Below are positions 46,946 through 59,100 of a stretch of 64,000 bases of DNA, piece after piece (the first letter of the stretch is position 1; the number at the start of each line of letters is the position of its first letter). The DNA comes from Amoebophrya sp. A120 (Eukaryota > Sar > Dinophyceae > Syndiniales > Amoebophryaceae), in the NCBI GenBank assembly GCA_905178155.1, contig CAJINV010000012.1:1678492-1742491 (forward strand). Reading direction: 5' to 3'. The notes beneath the pieces are model-generated. The model saw only the letters and a program-made list of their open reading frames with translations. It was not told where the DNA came from and searched no databases. The position numbers and the translations under genes were made by a program.

Positions 46946-49900
46946 ATGTCTCGCTTGTGCAGCTCCAACCCCGTTCTAGCATCATCTGCTTCTGATCTAG
47001 AAGCTGGAACCTCCGCAGATGATGGAGTTCTTGCTGGCCGAGTAGGTGTACAGCAACCACGGCGGGAAAAATATCAAGAGCCCGCTGGAGCTGCTCACTG
47101 CGGTTCGGCAGCCTCGTCTGCGACGCCCGATGAGGTAGATTTCGATGCACCAAGCTCTTCTAGTCGTGATGAACGAACAAGTGGAGGAAGAAAGAGTAGG
47201 CCGCGTATACTGACCACTCGTGGAAGACGTCGGGGCAAAAACGGCAAAGTACTAAAGGCTTCGTCCGAAGGTACGATGTCATTGACCACCAGGAAGATGA
47301 AGAGGAAGTGGAAAATAAGAATAACCAGCACACCAGGAACCACTACACGGCGTGGCACAACTACTAGACCCTTCTTTATCTCAAAGCCTACCCACGACCT
47401 GGCACGCTGTCTGCTTTCCTCCCTGTCCCTCCTACCGGTTTTTCTTTTCTCCACGACGATATTTTCATCCCTGTTCGCTGATGGCCGGCTTGGGAGAAGG
47501 AGGAAAGTGCTTCCAGGTGCGAGATCTAGTACTGCAACTTCTTCGCAGGATGAAATAAGGACAAGAACCGCTGTTCTTGATGCGGCGGCAGCCACAATTC
47601 CTGCGCCACATGAAGATGGTCGTCGCGCAGGCCAACATCCCTCCGGAGAAGATGCACAGCGATCAGCACAGGTTTTGAGTAGCTACTTGCACGACAACGT
47701 AGCTAAAGTAGACCCTGCGTCATTAACTACAGCAACTCCACCAGGCCAAGGCGAGCGTTTGCCGTTGTCCGAAGATTTTTCTTCGACGTCCAGTATAAAG
47801 CTTCACAGCGCGCCGTGGTCGTCTCCTCAGCCGGCAAGAACTTCAACTCCCCTCAGCGACGACTTCGAAACTTTGAGTACCATTGCACCTTCCAGCACAC
47901 AGAGTACCCCCATCGCGCGACAAGTAGCGCCAAGGATTGTAGGACTGGCAGGAAGTTCAAGTTCCTTTTCGACGTCTACCTCCGGGACGACTTCAGCCTT
48001 GTTTTCCGGATTTCCTTCATCTTCGGCCAGAAATGGCGTTGCTTCATCCTCCACCTCGCCAAGCTACGAATTTTTACCGGGTTCTTTCGGCACACCAACC
48101 CCATCACGCAGCCGAAGCGCCACGGAGGGTAGTGAAGGGCAACCGGGACGATTTGGTGTTGAGCACGAGGACGTACTCGACCAAAAGGGACAAGAATTAT
48201 TTCATCACCTTTGGTCAGATACTAGTCCGGAGGAGGGAGATGAGGAAGTGGGGAGCTGCGACGGGGATGAACAGCAGGAAAGCAGTCGAAAGAGGAGAAG
48301 TACTACCACCGACGCTGCGTTTCGTTCGGCACTCGACAGTACAGTAGTGATCCCGTCCGCGGCTGCGGAGAGAGTCAGCAGACGCGCTTTTCCCGGTCGG
48401 GGACAACAACATCCGCAAGGAATAAGCGCTCTGGCTTTTGAGCACGACAAGGAGGATCTTGGAGCAGAAATAAAGCCGGAGATAGGGTTGCCGGAACGAG
48501 ACTCAACATTCTCATCTGCGGCTTCATCGTCCCACAAGGACCAGCAACGGGTACCAGCACAACTACTCCCACCGGCGCTTCTTCCGTCTTACACCGTCGC
48601 TCGCTCAAGAGCCTTTTTCCCCTGGGGCCGGCGCACGATAGGGACCACGAGTGATGATTTCTTTTCAACAAGACGGACCTCATCTTCGACGTCCAGAAGT
48701 GGGGTGAATTATGCGGAAGGTGAAGCTGTTGTACACCATCAAGACGAGGAGGACCAGGAGAACACCACTAGTTTCAGTTCGACGCAGCCAGAGGACCTAC
48801 ATAGACACGACGATGACCAGACGAATGTGTTAAGGCGACGAAGAAGAAACACTGATGTTGTAAACGAAGAGCAAATCACGAATCGCATCACCGGCTGTAC
48901 TGCACTAGATAGGGATGGTGCGGACACATCTTCTAATGGTCCTGTGTTGGCCCCCGCTGTACCAGTTTCAGCTCGTGGACAACGGCGTAGTAAAACTAAT
49001 TCGTCCCTGTTTTCCTTGGAGCAGTCTACTTCCAAGCAGGAGCTGCAGCTGCAGAACATGACGGATTTTATTTCCATTGGGAACCTCGTGCAGAACCCAA
49101 GTCACCCTTTTCGCCTGTTTCCCAGCTTGTTCCTCTCCAATGTGGCCGCGGCTGGTGCTGCTAGCAGTGGCAGTGCTGCTAGAAGTGCAGCAGCTTCGTC
49201 GTCCAGTCCAAGAGCAGATCAAAAGGACCCGCCAAGTGCAAGTTCTGCTGCTCTTGCTGAAGCTGGTACGAGTTCATCTAGGTGCATCACAACAGAGGAA
49301 CGGTCGAAGCCGAGTTATACCTGTGATCGCACTAAGGAGCGTGCTACAGCCGCAGCTTGCGGTTCACCTTCAACTACAGTAGACGAGGATGTGATTTTCT
49401 ACGACGCAGTGACAGAACCAGATGATGCTGCGGACGCCGTAGACTCTTTAGAAGTACCACATGCTGTGTCACTACCAACTACTAGCGCGAGTGTTGGGAC
49501 GAGGACCACCACTGACACAGGCAGCGAGAGGACGCAGCGAGAAGAATTAGGTGGAGAATCTTCGGAAGAACTAGACAGGCGACGACAGTTACAAGAAGAA
49601 GTAGATGAAAAACTTTCCTCATCTCCTGGTGAAGATATTATCAATTCGGAGGCCGTCTTCTTCAATGACGAGCGAACGGATCTCTCTCAGTCTCCCCTTC
49701 CCAGCTCAAAATCGTCCAGCAACAGTTTGTATGAGGAGTTGGATTGTGAGCTGCAATATGAACTGCAAAAGTATCGTACTCGTATAAATGCATTACAAAT
49801 TTCCTCAGCATGAGGAATAAGATTTGCAATGCGGATTTGCCTTAAGAAGAAGATTTTTGATGCAAGACTTGCATTTATACGAAGGAATGCGATACTTTTG

Positions 49901-52900
49901 CACAGGATATGCAAAAAAAACTGGAGCAGCAGCTCGAGGACTGGAGAGACCAGACGCTTTTCGAAGAATTTCAAGAAGGGCTAGTGCTTGCCGAGGGAAC
50001 GGGAAGGATAACGCAAAAACAAAGAGAAAGCTGTGCGACGAAGTTGTCACGCGGCGAGGACAGAAAGGTGGGCTATTCCGATCTAGTCCTTGGGCCGCAG
50101 CTGTGCGGGGCGAGTACTGGTGCTGGGGTGGAAATGGGTCGACGTTTAGAAGGTGTGTCTGGTTCAACAGCAGCAGCAAGAGCAACATCAACCAAAAACG
50201 AAGACGACACGACGACTACTTCAGCTGAACAGGATGACTCACTGCCGCACGACGACAAGTCCCCGCCGCGCAAGGCTTCTCCGCCGTCGGCGGAAGAGCA
50301 AAGGCTATTAAAGCTGTGGCAAACCATCTACTGTCCGTCCCCGTTGTTTTTTCGACAAAACACATCAGCCTGCGCGGAGGTCACAGCTGCGCTGCATCAA
50401 AAGTCATCTCAGACAGATCATGAAAGAGCAGGCTCTGGTGGCTCTAGATCATCCCCCTCCTCAGCGTCGACCTGTGATGTTAGTGGTTCAAGCGGAAGCT
50501 CGCGTGAACAGGCAGGAACGACAAGTACTAGAGAGCACCCAGCGAAGGCTTATTCGGAATCGGAGGTGCAGGAAAAACAAAGTTTGTTTGATGCCGACGT
50601 ACCAATGAAAGTAGGGCAAGTAGAAGAAGGACGACAGCCACCACCAGCACCATCAACAGCACAGCCGCAGCGCAGCGCCTGTGAAAAGACCACAGCGTCC
50701 TCTTCTCAAAGACCACCGCAGGAGAAGATCTTGCCATGCCAACACCGCTACATGTCGGAAGCGTTTGAAAAGTCGAAGCAGTTGAAGATTTTCCTGACCC
50801 GCATGGCAAATCGCCTCCGCATGTGGCACTTTCTCGGTCTCCAGGCGACTGTAAACGAGAACGATGTATGCCCGATCTGCTTGGAACCGGTGCTGATAAG
50901 CCGCGGCGGTGGGAAGATGCAGAAGGATAAGACGCATGACAAAGTGACAGACTCTTCCTCATGCAGCAATGGTGCCGAGGATGATATCTCCGAGCTTCTC
51001 GTGTCGTGTGCCTCCAGACCGGTCGCGCACGTGATGCACGCCAGCTGCTATGTGCAGCATGGGTACGAGCTCGGGGGCAAAAAACAACTCTACCGGAAAC
51101 GGAGTCGTCGGTTTCTCCGGGACTGCCCGGTCTGTCGCGAGTCGAAGTTCCCGCGGATGAGAGGACGCGTACGAGAAAATGACGTGGCAAATAAAGCCGG
51201 TCCACACATCTTTAATGATGCGAAGGTGCCTGCTGACGACAGCGAGGACAAGAAAAAGACTTCTCTATCAAGAACCTCAGAAAGAGAAAGAAGGTCGGAG
51301 GTGCAAGAAAACCTTAACACCAGCACGGAGAAGAATAACCAGGCCGCCAATAGTTGTGTCTTCGAGTCCGACTCGAGTTTGCTAACCGCGGCGTTGAAAC
51401 GGGCTCTGTGTTGCAATCGGCGGGTGGCTCTGTCAAATTTCGAGAAGAAAAAGCTGCTGCTGCTGCAGCAAGCAAGGCTGGAGAAGGAGCAGGCGCAAGC
51501 AAAGCTGGCAAGGGACGAGCGGGCGGTGAAACAAGAAAAGGAACTACACGAAGATCATACTGATGCTCTTTCGTCGGAGCGAGAGCGTGATCTTGAGAAC
51601 CGCCCCGCTTCAGCCTCCTTTTCGTCCCGGTTATTTTCGCCCAATAATTATGCGAGCAATGTGTGGCGCCTGAGCAGCAGCGCAGCTAGCAGCTCTGGAT
51701 CTGCAGCTACAACAACCTCCGCGATGAACAACGTCGAACTGGATCCACCAGCATCCGAAACCATCCTCCTCCGCACCCGCAGCACCGCCGCTGAAGAAGT
51801 GGCGACGCGGTGGAATAACGTGATGGAGGTGTTTCGCAACGCACTCTCGACAATTGCTATCCAAGAAAAAAACTGTGTTAGTGTAAACTTTCTTTGGCTG
51901 ACAGCATCTGCTCTACATGACAGAGAAAACCTGTCATGCGTGGCTTACAAGGGAAAACACACAGGAAAAGAAGACCGCATGGTTGTCTGGCATGACAGGT
52001 GTAAACAGTTTTGCATTTTCTGCATTACAGAGCTACACTTAGACAGTTTTTTTCTTGCATAATTGCGGACGAAGACAGCGAAGACGAGGATAGCTGGCTG
52101 GAAAGCTGGAGCTCCTTTCTCGACGTCGTTCCGCTGGTATGACAGTGCACGACTCCCGCTCGTCCCCCTCATTTGTCATGCAAAATACCGAATCGTCCAC
52201 ATCTTGCGCTTGCCTTTAAGCACTCTGCGCATGACAAGTTTTGGACGCCCAAACGCCCAAACAGGACTACATTCCACATTTACGGACTTGTCATACGAAA
52301 GCTACGTTTGTGGCATTGCTTCTGTTCCTGTTGCTGCTCATGCTACAGTACAAATGAGGAGGAGGGGGAGTTGTGCACTCTCATAGCTGGCGCCTGCTGC
52401 TGCTCCGAGCGAGGGAACAAGATCTACAGTCCGCGGAGGTGCAACGGCGAATGTAATGCCATCGAATAACTTGTTGAACTACAATTTGAATGATTTGGTT
52501 TTTCAGCAACTGCAGGACAGTCTTCTAAACCACAATCGTAACGACCACACTAACATAAACATGCCAACGAACGCAGCTGACTTGGACGAAACCGCCGGGA
52601 TTTGGGGCGGTTTGGCCCTGATGCCGTTCGCGGACGCGATTTCTAATCGAGGGACAGCACAGGAACAGGACATGCCGTGGTACCAATTCGGCGGCCCGCC
52701 GGTGCCATATCCTGTGCAAAAGTATCGTACTCGTATTGCAGTCATGCATTACAAATTTTTTTCTGAAGCTAAATCCGCATATAGATTTCTCATGCTGAGG
52801 AAATTTCTAATGCATTTATACGAGTGTATCGAAGAAAAAAACACCATCACAGTCACAAAATTCAAATTTTCAAAATTTTGCAGGAGCTGAACAAAAAATT

Positions 52901-54845
52901 ATTTTGATTTTCAGGTAAGAAAATACTTTTCAATTCTCGAATGCGAATGTATTTATTTTTGTGTTAGCTATTTGGTTATGTCAAAAATGGCGGTTTGAAT
53001 AAGCTAGTTAAGAAAGAGTTCTGAAGACAAACGATCAGCTTCCAGCAGACGAAGCTTGGTAGATGGGGTTGTCGCCCTCGTCTGGCCCCAGGTGGGGCCA
53101 GAGGGCGACAACCCACACTACCACTGTTCGTCTGCTGGAAGCTGAACGATTGTCTTCAGAAATCTCTCTTCTTAACTAGCTAGCTTACCATGCGAGCTTA
53201 ACTTAATCATGCGAGCTGCTTCGGCAGTTTTTACCGTCCTCTTGCTATCACAATCACTCCCTTTGGCTGCAGCGGATGTCGTGCAGTCGATCGTGGACCA
53301 TAATGCAGAGGCTTTCAGCCCCGAAACCAATGCGGCTGGCGGAACGGCGAAAGGTATCTACTTATATTGCTTTTTTAACAACGGGCTCATTTGGTGCTTG
53401 CGCCTCGAGGTCTCTTGGTGCTTGCACCTCGGGGTTTAGGGTCGGAACGTTCCCAGCACCGCTGGAAGCACTGAACCTGAAGGGCGTGCACGCCTGGAAG
53501 GATCCGAGCATGGCGCTTTACTAGCGCCTTTTCAACGTTTACCTTCATCCTCCTTTTTGTTTCTGCTGTTTTCCTTTTCTCGGGCCCTACTGGCACCAAG
53601 CAGTTTCTTTCTGCGGCTCCCGCCCTTCCTGCTGTCGGTTTTGTCCTATTTTAGTTTTTTTCATATGTGCACATGACGATGTGTACATGATCATGCGTAC
53701 CGCGGCCTTCTCCTTTTTCTGCACGGGCAGCTTCCCTCCAACACATCTCCCCTCCACGTCTCCGTCACGTCCCGGATGCCGACCCGGTCCAGCAGCCGAC
53801 GCAGGGGTTTTAGGGTTTAGGCTTTTAGGGTTCTCCTATTTTGATCTTAACTAGCTAGCTTACCGCCAATAGCCAATATCATAAATCATCTGCTTCAAAA
53901 CTCAACATTCAAAACCAGATACAACAGGTTCGGGAGTGCCGCGAAAGTCCAACGAAATTTTAATTTTGATGGTCAAAAATTTTGAAAATTTGAATTTTGT
54001 GATTGTGATGGTGTTTTTTTCTTCGATAGAGTGCGATACTTTTGCAATGCATATGCCACGACCGGCGCAACAAGGTGCTGGTGGTTCCACCACTGTAGTT
54101 CCCCCAAACCGACCAGTGACTTTGACCACAACCAATCTTCCGGATGACCAAGAACACAATTCCTCCTCGTGGAGCTACACCCAGGTCAGGCGAGGCTTGT
54201 TGAACCGGCTAGGATTTAGCCGTGGCAATGTCAATGCTGCTCAGGTAGAGGATGAAGCTAGAAGTACGGCTAGCAGTACAACTCGGAACGAGCGGAGACG
54301 AGCAGGCAGTTCGCCGGAAGTAGATGGACCTGCTCCCTCTCATCGCGAACTCATTATGCTACTCAACTTGAACCACGGCACTGCTGCGGCGGGGACAGGA
54401 GTTGCACCAAGCGACAGCCCGAGAAACTACTACCAAAATGAAAATGTTTTTGACTCTGCATCTTCTGCTGCTTCTCCGCACCCACTGCAGCCGATGCCAA
54501 TTCCGGTCCGGGTCCGGTTGGAACATGCCTTGGTTCCGGATGACGTGTTATGCTCTGCAAAAATGTGGCGCTCGTAGTACTTACTCGTTGCAATTCTGCA
54601 TTGCAAATCGTATTCAGATAGGAAAATCAGCAAGACAAACTCCGATTGGTTTTTGAAAAAGTTTGTCATGCGATGTTTACTAGCTGCGATATTTTTGCAA
54701 TGCATACGTACGAGCCCTGATCCAGGAAATTCATTCCGATGACGTGCGGTATCTCTGGCTCGCAGTGGAGGAAGCGCCAATGGTGTCGGTCGGATGCCTG
54801 GCGTTTTTGACGGTCCTACTAGAAAAAGCGTGGAGCCCGATGTAG
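46946..54845 (+). CDS. Large RING-finger protein with N-terminal membrane segment
   Basis: The ATG at 46946 starts MSRLCSSNPVLASSASD. A hydrophobic segment near residue 155-175 (SSLSLLPVFLFSTTIFSSLF) is followed by RRR, so a membrane anchor is likely. About 750 low-complexity Ser/Thr/Asp residues follow. After the introner at 49757 a helical part begins (KKLEQQLEDWRDQTLFEEF). A RING-type zinc finger lies at about 50865-51160: CPICLEP, a 40-residue charged insert, CASRPVAHVMHASCYVQH, then CPVCRESKFPRMRG. A Gln/Glu/Lys coiled-coil stretch follows (EKKKLLLLQQARLEKEQAQA). The last exons end in ALIQEIHSDDVRYLWLAVEE and a hydrophobic tail. The exons are 46946-49756, 49915-51857, 52067-52137, 52391-52707, about 54059-54548 and 54707-54845. 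The RING suggests an E3 ubiquitin ligase at a membrane; substrate and partner E2 are unknown. Confidence 0.75.
49757..49909. mobile_element. Introner, family A
   Basis: Direct repeats TGCAA at 49752-49756 and 49910-49914. Removal joins CELQ to KKLEQQLEDW. Orientation is opposite to the copy at 52708. Confidence 0.9.
51858..52061. mobile_element. Introner, family E
   Basis: Direct repeats ATTGC at 51853-51857 and 52062-52066. The arms CAAGAAAAAAACTGT and ACAGTTTTTTTCTTG are perfectly complementary. Removal joins LSTIA to DEDSEDED. Confidence 0.9.
52138..52385. mobile_element. Introner, family C
   Basis: Direct repeats GCTGG at 52133-52137 and 52386-52390. Removal joins LDVVPLA to PAAAPSEG. 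It is reversed relative to the copies at 2838 and 4479. Confidence 0.9.
52999..53187. repeat. Long hairpin inside the nested element
   Basis: Two ~90-bp arms, with CAGCTTCCAGCAGACGAA on one side and TTCGTCTGCTGGAAGCTG on the other, meet at TGGCCCCAGGTGGGGCCA. The outer parts share TTCTGAAGACAA and AGCTAGTTAAGAA. Confidence 0.9.
53209..53439 (+). CDS. Possible captured exon with signal peptide
   Basis: An ATG at 53209 opens MRAASAVFTVLLLSQSLPLA, a convincing secretion signal, then AADVVQSIVDHNAEAFSPET. A donor-like GGTATCTA lies near 53353 and an acceptor-like GTTTAG near 53439. It sits entirely inside the nested element at 52827-54028, within an introner of the RING gene. It could be a gene fragment carried by the element, or chance. 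Function unknown. Confidence 0.35.
   Translation: MRAASAVFTVLLLSQSLPLAAADVVQSIVDHNAEAFSPETNAAGGTAKGIYLYCFFNNGLIWCLRLEVSWCLHLGV
54549..54706. mobile_element. Introner, diverged family A
   Basis: Flanks CGTGT / CGTAC. The ends are TATGCTCTGCAAAAATG and ATATTTTTGCAATGCATA. Removal joins VPDDV to RALIQEIHSDD. Confidence 0.75.
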
Positions 54846-56172
54846 GAAAATGTGACTGAGAAAACTTCTGGTCTCATGAAAACAACGACCCGGAAAGAAC
54901 TCAAACTCTGTCTGTACTAAGGTGATACATATGTTTGTTGACATAGCCTTCTGATGATGCTTCATCATGCATGGCATATTGATCTGCTCCGAGCCGGAAA
55001 ATGATTTTCGTGAGGACGAGGATGTTTTTCCATAGCATACGCCATTCGAATGGTTTACCAACCCACCTGCCGGCGCGGTGTGAAGGAACAAGCACGCGCG
55101 ATGCAACCGCGTGAAGTGCTGCCGGTTGTACGAAAATAGGAACATTGTTTCATGGGGAATAAAAGGGGAGTTGTCATTGAGAGTAGTTTCTATCAAGAAT
55201 AAATGCGCAATAATGTTGCTGCGACCACTACAAGAACTTGCTGTTTCAAACATGACACATAACACATATTGTGTAGACATAGATTTCAATTTCTGGCGTT
55301 TTGATCGACTTTGACAGTTTTTAAAAGAGTTAGCGTACGAGATCAACAACGCGATTGGATGAAGCATGGAAAATACTTAAAATGTACGACTGAAGTAGAG
55401 ATACCAGTCTCAATTGCAATTGCAAATCGAAATCTGGATACATAGGTAGCACGACCAGTAAGACCACGAGGCTATCGAATGATTTAGATTTTGTTTTGTG
55501 TCGTTCCTGCCATCATGCTAGTTTTTTGATACGTCCGCAAAAAATATTTCTGGTGCTGCAAAAAGGAAAACGCTGGCACTGCTTCAGAATGGTTAATACA
55601 GTATGTAAAACCTCCACTGGTTCTCCTTCCTATCCCCGCGTCCTCTTCACAATATCTCCATAAGCTTGGCGCTCTGGGAAAAGGATGTAACTGACCAGTC
55701 TGAATGTCCATCATCTGGATGATCGATTGATAGATTTACAAATGCATCAATTCAATATCCCCCAGCCCTGCATCGGGCTTGCATAAAAGTGCACGTGGTC
55801 GTGTATATCGCGTTGGATCTTTCGTTTCTTCAGCATAGGCTGGCAGGAGTGTTTCAAAAGGTTTTTGCTCCTATTAGGACGGATGTAGTCGTGTTCCAAT
55901 TCTACCTAATAGAGCGTCTCTGTTTCTTCAAAAACGAGGGAGTTGTACTAGTGAGCCACGGAAAAAGACTATCGAGTGGGACAGATAAATCAAAATTTTT
56001 GCCGCTTCTTCCAAGCGAGCCATTTCTTTGAGTGGGCGATGAAGTTAGTATAGTGGTCCTACCAAGCAGATAAACTCCTTCAAAACGACATCAGAGCTGT
56101 ATCTTGTCGAAAAAGTAGAATCCATCCGCTGCTGAAGCTAGAGCTACTCGTAACAGAAAACTACCTCACAAG
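54846..56172. other. Intergenic
   Basis: No gene recognised. Open frames on both strands are short and AT-rich. Confidence 0.5.
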
Positions 56173-59100
56173 ATGTTTTGCGGTGGTGCCTCCGGTCCAT
56201 ATACGACGGATTTGCCGCAGCCAAAGCCGTGTCGCGAAGGCTGGAAGCAGACGGTCGATCGCCAGCCGCCGTATGGTGTGTACCAACCGGGGACGGCAAA
56301 CAAGGACCTGGGGGTACGGAAATGGAAAAACATAGAACAGAAGCCGTCATGTGTTGTCATGCAGGTGTCTGCAGCAGTGTTACGTTTTGTCATGCAGGGA
56401 CTGCATTTGATTTCGATGCTTCTTGACAAGACTTTTCACTCCATACTCTCTCGGTCCCATCCTGTACAACAGCGCGTACAAGGACACATGGAAGTTGCCG
56501 ACAGGTATCAGATAGATCATGAACTACCCGATCTTCACACTGAAAAGCTGTCATGCGGAAACAGCATGTTGCAAAGATCTTGTGATCTTCATGTTGAAGA
56601 TCCACTAGCTGCAAAATTAAGTAAGGTAACTAGCATCACATCGAAATCACTATATCAGGCCCCGTCTCCGGCCACAAGAATATCATCGAGTGCTGGCACA
56701 ACGCCTGCCTGGACTTATGAACTGCAAAAGCATCGTACTAGTATAAGTCGCATGACAAATTTCCACAGCATGAGAAATAAAATTTGTAATGCGGATTTAA
56801 CTTCAGAGAGAAACTTGTAATGCATGACTGCGATTACTACGAGTACGATACTTTTGCAATGCATAGGACGGCAAGGACGGCAACGCCATGGGGTATATGC
56901 AGTGCAAATATGTCTAGGTTATTTGGAAGGTTGCGCACTTGTCAAGCTTAGTCCGGATCGTATAAAAATTTGTGTTGCAGGATTGCCAAATGTTGTTCAC
57001 TTTTGACCAAGTTGGGAGAGCTTTTCTCATGCAGGATAGGCATGATCACAGAGGTCTCGCAGAGTCTGTCATGCTAGGTCCTGCATTGCAGCCTGTCATG
57101 GGTTATGGACAACCTGCATGACAAGTCTCGCAACCTGCAGACCCAGACATATTTGCATTTGATAGGCTACCGCAAGCTGATCGACATCGTGTACGAAAAG
57201 GACCCGATATGCGAAGAAAAAAGTGTTACCGTTACACATTGTGTTGCAGGCCAAGCAAGACAGACAATCTCTGTCATGCCGGATATGCATCATGGGAGCC
57301 TAGTTTGTTCATAGATACGCGTTTTCCCTTGTTATGATCTCTGCATTGCAAGCTTTTCCTCTCATGCAGAGAAATAAATCTGTGTTGCTAAATTGTTGAC
57401 AACAAATGTGTAATTGTAAAACACTTTCTTCCTTGGATACCCAAAGGACGGCAAAGAATACGAAAAGCTGCACCTCGCGAACGAGCTCACCTACGTCACC
57501 TACACGCAGTTGCTCGACCGTGTGAAATATCAAGTGCAAAAGTATCGCACTCGTATAAATGCATTACAAATTTTCCCAGCATGAGAAATGAAATTTGTAA
57601 TGCGGATTTCCCTTAACGCCTAAATTTGTAATGCATAACTGCAATTGGTACGAGTGCGATACTTTTGCACAGGACATGAAGGCCTTCACCATGGGTTTGA
57701 AGGACTTCACTGGTGAGGACTTCTTCGCGAACAAAAACTCCCGCGGCGTCATTTTATGAGAGTGCACAACCCCCCCTCACGACCCTCATTTCTAATGCAA
57801 AATACCGAACCCACCTCTTGCCTCTAAGCACTGTACGCATGACAAGTTTTGGACGCCCAATCAGGACTACAATCCATGTCCGGATTTATTGTCATGCAAA
57901 AGCTACATTCATCCTCATCGTGGCATTCGCATTCCTTCTGTTGCTGCTCATGCTATACAAATGCGGGGGACGGGGAGTTGTGCACTGTCATACACTTTCG
58001 CGGACACGCAGATGGACTGGATGTGCTCCGTATGGATTGCAAAACTGTCTGGGTCTGGAAGATTGCAACTTGTCATGGTAAATCTGAAGCATGCAAAAAT
58101 CTGTGTTGCATGAGTGCCAAAAGCTGCAAACTTTTGAACGAGTTGGAAGGAAGTTTCTCATGCAGGATAGGCATGGCAGAGACCTCGCAGAGTCTGTCAT
58201 GCTAAGTCCCGCATTCCAGACCTCATGGGTCATGGAAAATCTGCATGGCAAGTCCGCAGCTTACTTTCCAGACCCAGACACTTTTATTTTTGATACTCCG
58301 CGCTCGGGTTCTTTTCCCAGGCACTCCCGATCGTGACGGTTTACTCGACTTTGGGGGAGGAGGGACTGAAGTTCGCGCTGACGCAAACCTCCGCGGAATT
58401 CGTCGTCACCGACGCGAAACTGGCCAAGGTGCTGGCCAAGGTGCTGCCCTCGGTGAAATCCACGATGAAGTACGTGGTTTTACTCGGCGACGCGAAGAAG
58501 TACTGCAGTGCGGAGGTCATTATCAACTGCAAATATGTCCGGGTCTGAAAACTTGGCATGCATGTCAGTGAAAAATAAGCACACTGCAATGCACCGCCAA
58601 GCATGACAGATTTTTTCGTGGCTCCTCTGTGTTGTGGATTCTGCATGAGATGAAGCTGCGTTTTTGGATGGCAGACGCAAGGAGCTGCTCTACTTCGTGG
58701 CCCCGCAATGCAGATCTCGGAGTCATGCCAGACTAGCATGACACTCTTGCTCTTCTAGACCCTGACATATTGGCAGTTGATAGTCATGAAGACGTTATCC
58801 GAAAACGTCAAAGTCGGAATTTTCAACGAACTGGTAGAGATCGGTGCGCCAAAGATCATATGCAAATTGCAAAAGTATCGTACTAGTAGGAATTATTGCA
58901 TATACAAATTTTATTCTCAGAAATAACACAAATGGAATTTGTGATACTGATTCAGCTACTAAAGTAGATTTGTCATGCGAGGCTGCAATTTTTACTACGA
59001 GTATCTGATACTGTTGCAGTGCATAGATCAGCGAATGGGCGATTAAACCGGTGAGTTTGGAGGAAACGGCAGTGATCATGTACACCTCGGGGACCACCGG

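Larger units (their letters stand above)
52827..54028. mobile_element. Nested 1202-bp element with ~52-bp terminal inverted repeats
   Basis: The left end TATCGAAGAAAAAAACACCA continues through CACAAAATTCAAATTTTC. The right end is its complement with one mismatch seen over about 50 bases. GAGTG is duplicated at 52822-52826 and 54029-54033. The interior holds a ~190-bp hairpin and a short signal-peptide frame. Confidence 0.85.
52708..54053. mobile_element. Introner, family A, carrying a nested 1.2-kb element
   Basis: Direct repeats TGCCA at 52703-52707 and 54054-54058. The family A arm is cut after TTTATACGAGTG and resumes at GAGTGCGATACTTTTGC. Removal joins QFGGPPVP to RPAQQGAGG in frame. Confidence 0.85.
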
